Shown: one piece after another, positions 48,071 through 59,095 of the stretch
How the letters are laid out: the number at the start of each line of letters is the position of its first letter
How positions within the stretch are numbered: the stretch's first letter is position 1
From: Hippophae tibetana
Lineage: Eukaryota > Streptophyta > Magnoliopsida > Rosales > Elaeagnaceae
Assembly (NCBI GenBank): GCA_037013495.1
Contig: CM072806.1
Coordinates: 15,173,001-15,237,000, forward strand
Length of the DNA stretch: 64,000 nt
Direction of reading: 5' to 3'
The notes under the pieces: model-generated
Told to the model about the DNA's origin: nothing
The model's input: only the letters and a program-made list of their open reading frames with translations
Databases searched by the model: none
Program-made: the position numbers and the translations under genes

Positions 48071-50119
48071 TTTTAATAAAAATATGTTTAAATTATTACA
48101 TTTTTTAAAGATGTTTAGCGTTAAAAACTTAAAATTTAAAATTAAAGTGGAATACATTTATATTTTATACATATAATTTATTTATAATTTTATAAATATT
48201 ACACCTAAATTTTATCTATCGAGAATTGAGATGAAACATAAATCACTTCTCAACTCCATACTCATGAGCTCGTTCATTAGACATTGAAAATCTTATTTAA
48301 ATTTGAATAAAAGAATTTGTTAAAAAAATGTAGTAATTTTTTAATTAAAATTATCATCACAAGATATAAGTGACTATCTAAAAATAAAAATATACATATA
48401 TCACAAATACTATTACATTATATTTAATAATAAATTGTATGAAAATTTAACTTTGTTATTATATCATACATTTTTGACAAACAAAAGTATTTAATAACAT
48501 ATTTTATAAACAATGATACTAAACACCCATTAAGACCTAAGCAAATGAACTTAGATAATATTTTTTCTTAGTATTATTGATCGTGTTGAGCTAGAAATTT
48601 TTTCTTTTTTCATTTATTATTATTATTATTATTTCTACTACTAATGTTTTATATTATAATATAAAACTAGCTTTCACATTCACAATATAAATTATTATAG
48701 AAATTATATAAAATAAATGGACAAAATACAATAAAGTAAAATACTATTGAACTTATACAATATACATAAATAAATTAAATTAATTTTTTTAAAGTTAATT
48801 AAAACAAACAGTTAGCACAATCAAGCATGTAAGTATTTATTCATGTTAAAAACTAAAAATAAAAGTAACATAATAAATTATAATAAATTAGAAAGGGCAA
48901 TATATAATTTAGATATTCAACTTAATGTTATAATTAAAAATATATCTCGACCAATTTCAACAAAAAGAAAAAATAGGACAAAAAAGAAGTAAAAATATCA
49001 AAAAAAAATTTCAAATTTTCATGTTGAGGGGACTTCAGATTCAAATAAGTTAAAAAAAATTATCGTAATAAAAGGTCAAACAACATACTTTCGAACAATG
49101 GTAGAATTGAAAAAGGAAAAAAATATTGTGAGAACGTTTGAGGAGATAAACGAAAAAATAAGTTAATTTTATTTAATAAAAGTTAAATATTTGAACTATT
49201 TTTCATTTATACTATATCTTAATAAAGACTTCACAAATTTTATGACATGAAATATATATTTAAAAAATAATCTAAGATGACTCCATATCACTTTTCTATT
49301 TTAACATGGACACCTTATTTATAATTGTTTTTATAAGTTGGGGTCATCTTAGAGTAAAATCTACCCAAGAATCCTCATTTGATTGAGTGAATGGTAATTT
49401 TATAATTTTCTTTAAAATTTTATATCTCGTTTGTTTTAGCTCCGATTGATGTTATTATTCCTATATTAGAAAATTTATAAGATAAGTTTTAACTAAAATT
49501 TACTCTAAATTAAGACAATTTGTTAGTTTAGAATGACTAAAGAACTCTACTTTTGTAGAGTTATTAACACTCACAAACATAACTCTTTGTTTATTTTCAA
49601 GTAAAGTAGAGACAACTTATTTATTGACTACACTAATATGATATGCATATTTACTAATGAAAATGATTCAACCTCCACATGCATGATTGACAAAAAATAT
49701 ATCCCTTCAAAGATAACATAAATGTATAACAAAGGGATTGCATGGCTATCAACTAACAAATTTCGACATAGTATGCAAGGTATTTTGTGGTGGAAAAACT
49801 TCACGTGGATGTGCTATCAAATCATGTAACTCACTGAAAGTATGAAATAGGTCCATGCAAGCCATACAATTGGCATTGAATTTCAAAACACATATCATAA
49901 GTCCACTCTTCTCACCCCTTTCACTATTGTATATTTGTACTAATTAGAAATCAATATTGCTTCACATGATTCTAATGTAAGGCTTAGATTGTGGTAGATA
50001 TATGGAAATATTTAGGCTACTTTACACCGTAAGCTTAATTTATCATTTAGGAGCAATTTAAAATTTTCTTTCTCTTTTGGTACACCTTTTGTTTTCTTTT
50101 CTCATCTTATTCTACATTC

Positions 50120-50121
<2 letters not shown>
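45480..50121. other. AT-rich intergenic spacer upstream of the LOG-like gene
   Basis: No gene recognised. It holds a 30-bp direct repeat containing AAAATACATAATATATATAA (about 46804 and 46887) and a TA microsatellite (about 48034-48068). The 83-codon open frame at 47362-47613 sits in slightly less AT-rich sequence but has no motif I recognise. Confidence 0.55.

Positions 50122-50196
<75 letters not shown>
50122..50196. repeat. TC microsatellite, about 75 bp
   Basis: An uninterrupted run of about 37 TC units. The long open frames over it on both strands (Ser-Leu and Arg-Glu repeats) are artefacts of the dinucleotide. Confidence 0.98.
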
Positions 50197-50199
<3 letters not shown>

Positions 50200-50559
50200 A
50201 TATGCATAAAACTCCCAAACTTATTTTTGTTTCTTTTTCTTTTCAACTTTATTTTGGATACTAAGTATGTCGTGCTCAACTTATTTAATATGTATCCCAT
50301 GTCATAACTCTTTAACATTAATTAATTTCTTTATAAGCACAAGCTAAACATGTGGTGAAAATGAGATATATTATTATGTTATTTTAATTAAGCTAAGAAG
50401 TGGGTTAAATGAAGAACTGATACATATTAGGATCAAATATGTGACTATTAACATAATATATTGTTAGTTGGAAAGGTTCTATCAATCTAAATAAGGTTGA
50501 AATCACTTCTCTAGCTTAATATCATCTATGATTTTTCCTTGCAGGGTAATAAAATGGAT

Positions 50560-51165
50560 TCTAAAATGTTTACAAGCATCATTCACACAAACTTTTTCTC
50601 AATAAGAACATCAGGTAACGGTTAATCACTTTATGCACATGTGTTTAAACCAATTCCACAAAACTTCCAAGCATACATACAACTAAGTTAACATATGCAT
50701 CTTAATCCTTACATACTAGTCCTTTATCATAGTTAAAGAACCAATTCTATCATAGGATTCATGTAATATTTTTCTTGCATGTGTGTGATGGCTTCTAAAT
50801 GTTCACCAATTTATACTCATATCTAAACTAAAATACTAAAAACAATAGTTTAAACATAAATCTTAAAGTTGAGAAAGTGAAGTTTCTTTCCCTAAACTTG
50901 AATTTTACATTGTCCCCAATATGAAATATAACAATGAGATATGAAAAAAAAACTCCTTCGACATTGAGATGTTGGTCTTTATCACCAAGTATATCCATGT
51001 GCTTACCAAGTCTCTCTACACTTTGCTTACCTACAAAAAATAATAAAAATAAGTATTAAATATAAGTTTGGTTTCCTTCCAATAAGCATCATGGTTAAGA
51101 TCCTTGAGTAGACCCTTATAGCTTTTCAACTCAAATATAGCATATCGTAGTTTAGATGAGCCTAT
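50560..51165 (-). mobile_element. Inverted Ty3-Gypsy 3'-region fragment
   Basis: Read on the minus strand it resembles the region after pol in the plus-strand Gypsy element: ATGATAGAATTGGTT occurs in inverse at 50739-50753 and directly at 56612-56626, and the AACTTCATTTTC/CAATTTAAG phrases near 56340-56470 have inverse counterparts near 50875-50925. Toward 51165 the minus strand reads like a pol C-terminus (SSKLRYAIFELKSYKGLL). So two related Gypsy pieces lie head to head, with the junction at roughly 51165-51270. Confidence 0.6.
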
Positions 51166-51269
51166 CCACTTATATCACTAGTCCTTCTTAACCACTTGAA
51201 ACCTTTGTTAGCTCTATTGCCACATTTCAGCAGCTTAGTTAAAAAATGACACCACTTCTTTACAACAAT

Positions 51270-53014
51270 TTGAAAGGCAATCACTTTATAAAGATTGGAA
51301 ACACTACAAAGAGCTATTAAGAAGATGCACACACCATGGTCTTCCAAATTGGTTGCAAGTACAAACATTCTATAATGAATTAATGGGGCAGCCAAGGATC
51401 ATAATTGATGTTGCAATTGGAGGTGCTTTAATTAGTAAAACTAAAGAGGAGGGTTTTGCATTACTTGATGAGATGGCATTCAATAATTTCCAATGACTTG
51501 TGGAGAGGCTAAACCCAAAAAGAGTGATTAGAGCAATAGAAACCATAGTAGTATTGTAAGCTCAAACAAATACTATACTGCTAGGTTTAACTAAGAAGTT
51601 AGATGGTAGAGATGTAGGAGTAAATATCGTACAAAGCCCATTCATGGTGTGTGATTATTGCACTAAACCTTATTCTACTCAGGCATGTGGGAAACTTCTT
51701 AAATGAGTAAACTATGTTAGCAATTACAATCGTCAAGGAAACCCATACTCAAACACATACAAACCAGGATGGAGACACCACCCAAATTTTTCATGGAACA
51801 ATAAAAACAATCAAGGTCGTAATCAATTCAACCATCAAGCCTTCCCACTATTAGGTTTTCAAAAACCACCATAACCATAAGCCTAGGAGAAAAAGCCATC
51901 TAGTAAGGATAACAAAATTTCTTTAATAGGAATGATGAAAGACTTCATGCATTCAGTCAATACAAAATTGGATCTCATAGAGTCTACTCATAGGGCTTAT
52001 ATTTGAAATTTGGAGATCCAAATGGGGTAACTGACCCAAACCATTAGTTAAAGGCTTTAAGGTAACCTTCCAATCAACACAAAAGTTAATTAACAAAGAG
52101 AAGGTAAGGAGAAGTGTAAAATAATAGCCTTGAGGAGTGGTAAAACTTTAGAAGAGAAAGAGGAAACTAAAAAATAGGAGGAGGAAAAAGTGGACAAAGA
52201 GAGTACTGAAAAAGAAGTAATTCACACTATTCCCTTCCTTCAAAGACTCTAGAAGTAAAAAATTAGACAACTAGTTTTCAAAATTCATGGTTGTTTTCAA
52301 GAAGCTGAACATAAACATACCATTTGTAGATGCACTTGAACATATGCCTTTATATGCCAAATTCATGAAGGACATCTTATCTAAGAAAATTAGGTTTGGA
52401 GATAATGAGACAATAACGTTAATTGAAGGTTGTGGTGCCATCGTGAGAGAAAACTACCACAAAGCTAAAATATTTGGGGAACTTTGACATCCTTTGCACA
52501 TTTGGGAATATACATTTTTTCAAGGCATTATGTGACTTGGGTGCAAACATTAATTTTATGCCACTATAAATTTTCAAGAGATTAAGGGTTGGTGAAACCA
52601 AACCAATTTAGTAATATTGCAAATGATAGATAGGTCAATCAAACGACCTTGGGATATGGTAGATGATGTGTTAGTAAAAGTGGACAAGTTCATTTTCTAG
52701 CAGATTTCATTTTGCTAAACATAGAAAAAGACCATGACATTCTTATCATACTTGGTTATTCGTTCTTAACAACCAAAAAAACACTTATTGATGTACAAAA
52801 GGATGAGCTTACAATGAGAGTGTTGGATGAACTAGTAACATTTAATATTTTTAAAGTAATTAATTTTTTTGATATTGATAATACTAGTGATTGCTTTAAG
52901 ATAAATATTACTGATGAACTAGTTAATGATGTACTTCATAACATGTGCCCTAGTGATGCTTTAGAATATGTGTTTTTTAATTCTATGAACACACATGTTG
53001 TTAAACACCACTAG
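51270..53014 (+). pseudogene. Gypsy gag and aspartic protease pseudogene
   Basis: Gag is readable from about 51275 (SLYKDWKHYKELLRRC, then LPNWLQVQTFYNELMGQP) with a stop at 51495. A Cys-rich remnant (CDYCTKPYSTQAC, about 51652) lies further on. The segment LNINIPFVDALEHMPLYAKF (about 52305) is a hallmark preceding the protease. The protease active site CDLGANINFMP is at about 52530, and the closing DHDILIILGYSFL at about 52733. Several stops and frameshifts separate these pieces. Confidence 0.8.
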
Positions 53015-53157
53015 AGAATCACTTAGGCACACACACCCATGATGATAATTTAACTCAATCTATTGAACCACTCACACTTGAAACTTTAACACATAATGCT
53101 ATAAACAATGAAAAAAATTCATTAAAAAACAATTCAACTTATTTTAATGATGAAACT

Positions 53158-55944
53158 GTGAAATCTGTGATACGAGTTGATATTGTTGATTATGTGAAAT
53201 ATTTGGAAGCTACTCCTTCTATGTGTTTATCTAATGCAGTTGTGGAGTGTCTTGGTATAGGGTCTAGGCTTAAACCATCCATAGAGGAACCATCCAAGTT
53301 AGAGCTCAAATCCTTACCCAACCATCTCTGTTATGCATATTTGGGTGAGAGTGGGACACTTTCAGTCATAGTCTCTACTAGTCTAAGTGTAGAGCAAGAA
53401 GAGTCACTACTAAAGGTGCTCAATGAATTTAAAAGTGCTATGAGTTTCTTTATTGTTGACATAATAGGAATAAGTCCATCCATATACATGCATAAAATTT
53501 TGTTAGAGGATGGAGCTAAGCCTACCAGGAATGTAGAATACTATATAAACCCTATTACGAAGGAGGTGGTGAAGAAAGAAGTTGTTAAATGGTTAGACAT
53601 GTGTATTATTTATCCAATATCTGATAGTAAATGTGTAAGCTCAATTCAATGTGTACAAAAAAAAGCGGAATTACTATTGTGGTAAATGAGTCAAATGAAT
53701 TAATACCCACAAGAACTATCACATGATAGAAAGTATGTATGGATTTTTGCGAGTTGAATAAAGCTACAAGGAAGGACCATTTTCCTCTTCTATTTATATA
53801 TCAAATGCTTAAAAGACTAGCTAAAACTTTCTTCTTATACCTTTTAGATGGATATTCCTGCTATAGTTAGATCATTGTGGAACTCGAAGACCAAGAAAAG
53901 ACCACCTTCACATGTCCATATGAAACTTTTTCTTTTAGGTGAATGCCATTTCGGTCATGCAATACACATGCCACATTTCAACAGTCTATGATGGTTATTT
54001 TCTCATATATGGGGGAGAATAATTTAGAGATCTTTATGGGTGATTTCTTGGTCTTTAGGAACACATTTGATGAATGTTTATGCTATCTTTCCCTAGTGTT
54101 ACAAATATGTGAAGAAACCAATTTGGTTTTAAATTGGGAGAAATGTCACTTCATGGTGCATGAGGGCACTATCATAGGTCACAAGGTCTCATCTAAATGT
54201 ATTGAAGTGGATAGATCTAAGATAGAAGTAATTGAGAAGTTACCACCATCTATCAATGTAAAAGGATTTAGGAGTTTTCTTGGACATATGAGCTTTTACC
54301 GAAGATTCACCCAAGATTTTTCCAAAGTCTCCAAACCTTTGTGCAATCTATTGGAAAAAGATATGCCTTTAATATTTGATGATAAATGTTTATAGGAATT
54401 TTGATTGCTTAAAGAAAAATTATTATCAGCACTAGTTATAGTAGCACCTGATTAAAGCAAGCCTTTCGATTTAATGTGTGATGCTAGTGACTTTGCTATT
54501 GGGATTATTTTGGGGCATTGAAGAGAAAAGATGTTCCATGCCATATATTATATAAGAAAAATTCTCAATAATTCTTAAATAATTTATACTACTATAGAGA
54601 AGGAACTCCTAGCCATTATATATACCTTTGAGAAATTTGAATCGTATTTGGTTGGGACCAAGGTAATTCTCTATATGGACCACTCTACAATAAAGTAGCT
54701 TATGAAAAAGAAGGATGTCATTCTATAAGGGCTTTACTTGGAATTCGTGATAAAAGAGGGATAGAGAACTAGGTGACAAACCATCTATCTCGACTAGAGA
54801 GGGAAGCTAATATGGATGATAACATAGAAATTATGGAATCTTTCCTAGATAAGCAACTTCTCTCAGTGACTCAAATTGATATCCCATGGTATGCATAGAT
54901 TGCAAACTTCTTGGTTGCTAACATCCTTTCCACCTAATCTCACATGGAAATAAAAGAAGAAAATTTTCCATGATGATATTTTGAAAAGGTGTGTCCCTTA
55001 TGATGAAGCTAGAAGTATCCTTCACCATTGTCATAGCTCAGACTATGGAGGCCACTTTAGGAGCACAAAAACAACAGCTAATGTACTTCAAATTGGTTAC
55101 TATTGGCTACAGTATTTAGAGATTCCTACATTTATGTAAAAATATGTGATAGATGCCAAAAGATAAGTAATATTTCCAAAAGTGATAAGATGCCTCTAAA
55201 GAATGTACTTGAAATAGAATTATTTGATGTTTGAGGCATTAATTTTATGGGACCTTTTCTCTCATCCTTTGGTAACCAATACATACTAGTAAATGTGGAT
55301 TATATGTCAAAATGGGTAGAAGTCAATACTATTAACAAATGTGATGCCATAGTTGTCATGAAATTTCTGAAGAAAAACATTTTCACTAGGTTTGGAACTC
55401 TTAGGATTATTATTAGTAATAAAGGTAGTCACTTTTTCAATTCTTTATATTCTAAGTATATGATTATGCATAAAGTATCTACCCTTATCATCCTTAAACA
55501 AGTGTGCAAGTGAAAATGTCCAATAAAGAGGTGAAAAGAATTTTGGAGAAAACAGTAAATAATTCTAGAAAGAATTGGGCCTCTAAGTTAGAAAATGGTT
55601 TATGGGCATACAAAACTACATTGAAAACACCAATTGGTACCACCCTATATAGGATAATCTATGAAAAATCATGTCACTTACCTGTATAATTGGAGCATAA
55701 AGCATATTGGACATTAAAATAATTGAACATATCCATGGATGCACCTGGTGAGAAAAGGATGATACAAATAAATGAACTAAATGAGCTACAGTGGAATGCT
55801 TATGAGAATGTCAAGATTTACAAAAAGAAGACAAAGAGATGGCATTATAAGAAAATTTTCCATCATACTTTTGAACCAGGACAAAAAGTGTTACTATACA
55901 ACTTAAGACTCAAAATGTTTTTGGATAAACTCAAGAGCAGATAG
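53158..55944 (+). pseudogene. Gypsy reverse transcriptase, RNase H and integrase pseudogene
   Basis: Reverse transcriptase begins about 53290 (LKSLPNHLCYAYLGE). The fingers-palm part to 53685 is open; then a damaged stretch is followed by MPFRSCNTHATFQQSM (53943) and the catalytic box, which reads FMGDF instead of FMDDF, losing one Asp. RNase H keeps CDASDFAIG (about 54478), a KELLAI Glu and YMDHS (about 54673). Integrase has HHCHSSDYGGH and CDRCQK zinc residues (55023-55165), INFMGPFLSSFGNQYI and DYMSKWVE, but the second catalytic Asp reads Asn (ISNKGSHF, about 55410). The remnant ends near 55944. Confidence 0.85.
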
Positions 55945-57739
55945 TCAGGTCCATTCACCTTCACTAAGGTAACAAACCATGGAGCCATTGAATTGAAAAA
56001 TAAAAACAAAGAGTGGTTCATGGTTAATGGGCATAGATTAAAGCACTATATTGGAGACGAATTACTAAATGAAAAACATGTGATGACCTTGGTGGATGCA
56101 TCTTAGGAGTTGATATGAATGCCTAACCAAGGATGTTAAAAATGACACTTGTTAGGAGGAAATACAATGTTATTTTACTTAGATGTTTTTTTTTGTAATG
56201 AATAAATGTGGAAGGCAAGGGAAAAACAAAGAATGAGCAGTTTCAAGAACTGATGTAGTGTGCCAAAGCTAAGAGAGTTTTATTTTCATACACTTTTTTT
56301 TTCATATTCATATGTGCACATTGAGGATGATGTCCAATTTAACTGTGAGGGAGAGAACTTCATTTTCTACTTTAGTGTTTAGTATGCATTTTCATTTTTT
56401 AGGATTTTTTTTAGTGAGCACATTAAGGATGATGTGCAATTTAAGTGTGGGGGAGGGAACTTCGTTTTCTACTTTTGTGTTTAGTATGCATTTTCATTTT
56501 TTAGGATATTTTTCAATTTTTAGGATGTTTTGATCATAATTTGGGTAGAAATTGATTAATACATAGAAACCAAATGCATACATATTTGATATGAAACATA
56601 TGAACCTAATGATAGAATTGGTTGTCATGACTAGAATAAGGAACGTAACATGCTTGTTAAGATACTTACATTAATCATGTGATAGGATTTTTAGTTTTGA
56701 TTGAATTAATTCAGATTTTTATGCACATGTTCATGATTTATTTTGGTGTTGTTATTGGGAGAAAAGTTGGGATGAGTGATGCTAGTTGATAAGGTTTACA
56801 ATATTTTAGAATCTATTTGATTATCCCTTGAAGCAAAATCCTGAATAGTATTTGGGTTAAGAAATGATTTAGGCCTTTATTATATCGATTGAGTTTTTCA
56901 AGATAACCATTGTTTATATCCTTAATCACCCTTTTGAGCCTTACTAAGAACCATTCATATCTTTAAGTCATATTTTTAACCTAACTAAGAAGCATTACCT
57001 TTCAAACTTACACCTTTAGCGTATATGAACAATGAAATAATGTGACTATAGAGTACGGTGAAATATAATACACCTTATTTCTTCACATTCACATAAAAAA
57101 ATCACAATACAATTATTCTTTTAAACAAAAAAAAAACAATAAAATAAAAAATAAGTTTCAGGATGTTTTGAGGCTAAGAAAAAGAAAGAAAGTGAATAAG
57201 AGATATTTAAAAAGATGGTAAGATAAGGATCACAAAAATATCAAATGAAAGCTCAATTAAAGTTAAATATTGCATGATGAATAAAAAGAGTTAGTGCAAA
57301 AAAAGCCTGAATATATCAATTTATCTACCCTTACTTAAGTCTTACACTACAAGAATATGAAGTCATATTGATCTTTAGCTAAGTACATATTTACATTAGT
57401 GGGGAGAAGTGTGAAGAATAGATCTATGAAAATTGTTGAAGGCTTAGTTGATTAGCATGTTTATATAAGTTGATTTCATGAGTACATTGGATGACATCAT
57501 GTGAAACACATATAAGAATAATTTTGTCAAAAACCTTACATATCCTTGTATTAATGGAACGTTGATTTATGGATATGAGAACCTTATTGTCATAGAATTG
57601 TAGGAATTTTGAAGAGGATAATTTTCATTGAACATACATATATTAATATATATGCATTTATGAATATACTGCCTATATCTTTTTAGCTAGATAGACTTGG
57701 CTTTGCTTGAGGGCAAGTAAAGAGTTAAGTTTGGGAGTG
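55945..57739 (+). other. Spacer between Gypsy pol and the 3' LTR, with a 102-bp tandem duplication
   Basis: About 1.8 kb without a convincing gene. Two 102-bp copies start near 56316 and 56418, each with GAGGATGATGT or AAGGATGATGT, a GTGAGGGAGAG or GTGGGGGAGGG purine run and TTTAGTATGCATTTTC. The 73-codon frame at 56312-56533 merely translates this repeat. The true polypurine tract is probably GTTTGGGAG just before 57738. Confidence 0.6.
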
Positions 57740-58436
57740 TGTTAACTCTATGGACGTAGACTTATTTATTCACTTTTAAACCACTTATTTTGACTTGTTA
57801 TGTGTTAAAATATCATGAATAAACTTAATTTGTGTTTAATATGGCAATGTAGGTGAAAAGATATCAAATGAATCAAAAATTGGAAAAAATAAGGAAAAAT
57901 ACAGAATTATAGGGCGATCGATCAACCAGGAATTGGATCCATTGAATTTTTATAACTGGAATGATTGGGAAAAAGGTGGATAGATCAAGGGGTCATTACT
58001 CGATGGATTGAGAATAGGCTCGATCGATCAAGTAGCGAGGATTAAAATGTGTAAACCTGGAATTAAATCCCAACTTTCAATCTTAGCCTTAGATCAAAGT
58101 AACACAAATCCTAATCCAATAAGAATCAATTTCAAACTATTTAAAGCACCATAAAAGAGGTTATAAAAATAAACAATAAGGATTACAAACCCTAGAAGCT
58201 TCCAAGAAGAGAAAAAGTTCAAGAGAGGATTAAAGGAGACACATTTTTAGGAATGATTTAAGAAAATATTAATACTACGAATAAAGAGATTGATTGTATC
58301 TTTTTTTTCTTTTCTTTATCAATTGTATATTTTTTCTTTATGATTTAATATATTTTTTTCATTTGATAACATTTTTCAAGTAGTTGTTCCCAATCCTTAC
58401 TTGTGTATGTAACGTGCAAACTTACAAAATATTTCA
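57740..58436 (+). repeat. Candidate 3' LTR of the Gypsy element
   Basis: It starts TGTTAACTCTATGG after GTTTGGGAG and may end at ATTTCA 58436. Near its centre it carries two GATCGATC palindromes (about 57918 and 58023) and GGATAGATCAAGG. No partner LTR was found in the window, so the ends are provisional. Confidence 0.4.
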
Positions 58437-58739
58437 ACTATGTAAGTGTACATGATATAAATTTCATGTTTTGCACAATAGAAATCAACAAAACATAATA
58501 AAAATTACAAAGCTTACAAATATCATATCCTATACAAGATTCTCACTTAAAAATATATACATATAATTTATTTTGAGTTAAAATTTGATATTTTATTTTG
58601 TTCGTTACTGTATATGAAACCAATAATCAACGTGGCATGAGCAGTTAAAAAAGTGAATAAAATGGAAAATAAAAATGGATTTAAACTGTTTGTGTTAAAA
58701 ATTTATTAGTTGTGCTTATGATAACATACACAAATAAAA

Positions 58740-59095
58740 AAGTGAATCGGTTACACTAACTTTTTTTCATTTGATAGAACTAGTCATAAAAAATTGCATC
58801 TCAAATAATTTATTAAAATGTTAAAAATAATAATTATTAAATTTTATTTTAATTAAAAATAAAACATTATTATATTATCTAAAAAAATTGCAGAAAATTA
58901 CTATTTTAAATAACTATAATTATCATTATTTTAAATACTAATATTATATTATGTAATTAATAAAAATAAAAATATTAAATAAATTATATAATACTTAAGG
59001 AATAGTTATCAGTATTTTAAATATTAATATTTATTATTTAATTGATAAAAAATAAAAATCATAAATAAATTATATAATAACTAAGGGATGAATTA
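58740..59095 (-). repeat. Third, inverted copy of part of the long repeat upstream of the NPH3-family gene
   Basis: Read on the minus strand it matches 16610-17070 and 13890-14130: TTATATAATTTATTTAATAT, TTTTTTAGATAAT, AATTAAAATAAAATTTAATA and TTTTTATGACTAGTT in the same order. An 86-bp segment within it is duplicated in tandem (58917-59002 and 59003-59088). Confidence 0.65.

Larger units (their letters stand above)
51270..58436 (+). mobile_element. Decayed Athila-like Ty3-Gypsy retrotransposon, lacking a recognisable 5' LTR
   Basis: The order gag, protease, reverse transcriptase, RNase H, integrase, long non-coding spacer, LTR is that of Ty3-Gypsy. Gag wording (FYNELMGQPRIIIDVAIGG) and the protease CDLGANINFMP point, from memory, to Athila-type elements. 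A candidate 3' LTR begins near 57740. The upstream side ends in an inverted Gypsy fragment instead of an LTR and primer site. Stops are frequent and several catalytic residues are lost. Confidence 0.85.

Noticed and set aside
50077..50318. Ser-Leu and Arg-Glu repeat proteins on the two strands
   Set aside because: Direct translations of the TC microsatellite.
56312..56533. 73-codon open frame with a 34-residue repeat
   Set aside because: Translation of a 102-bp tandem duplication in the Gypsy spacer.
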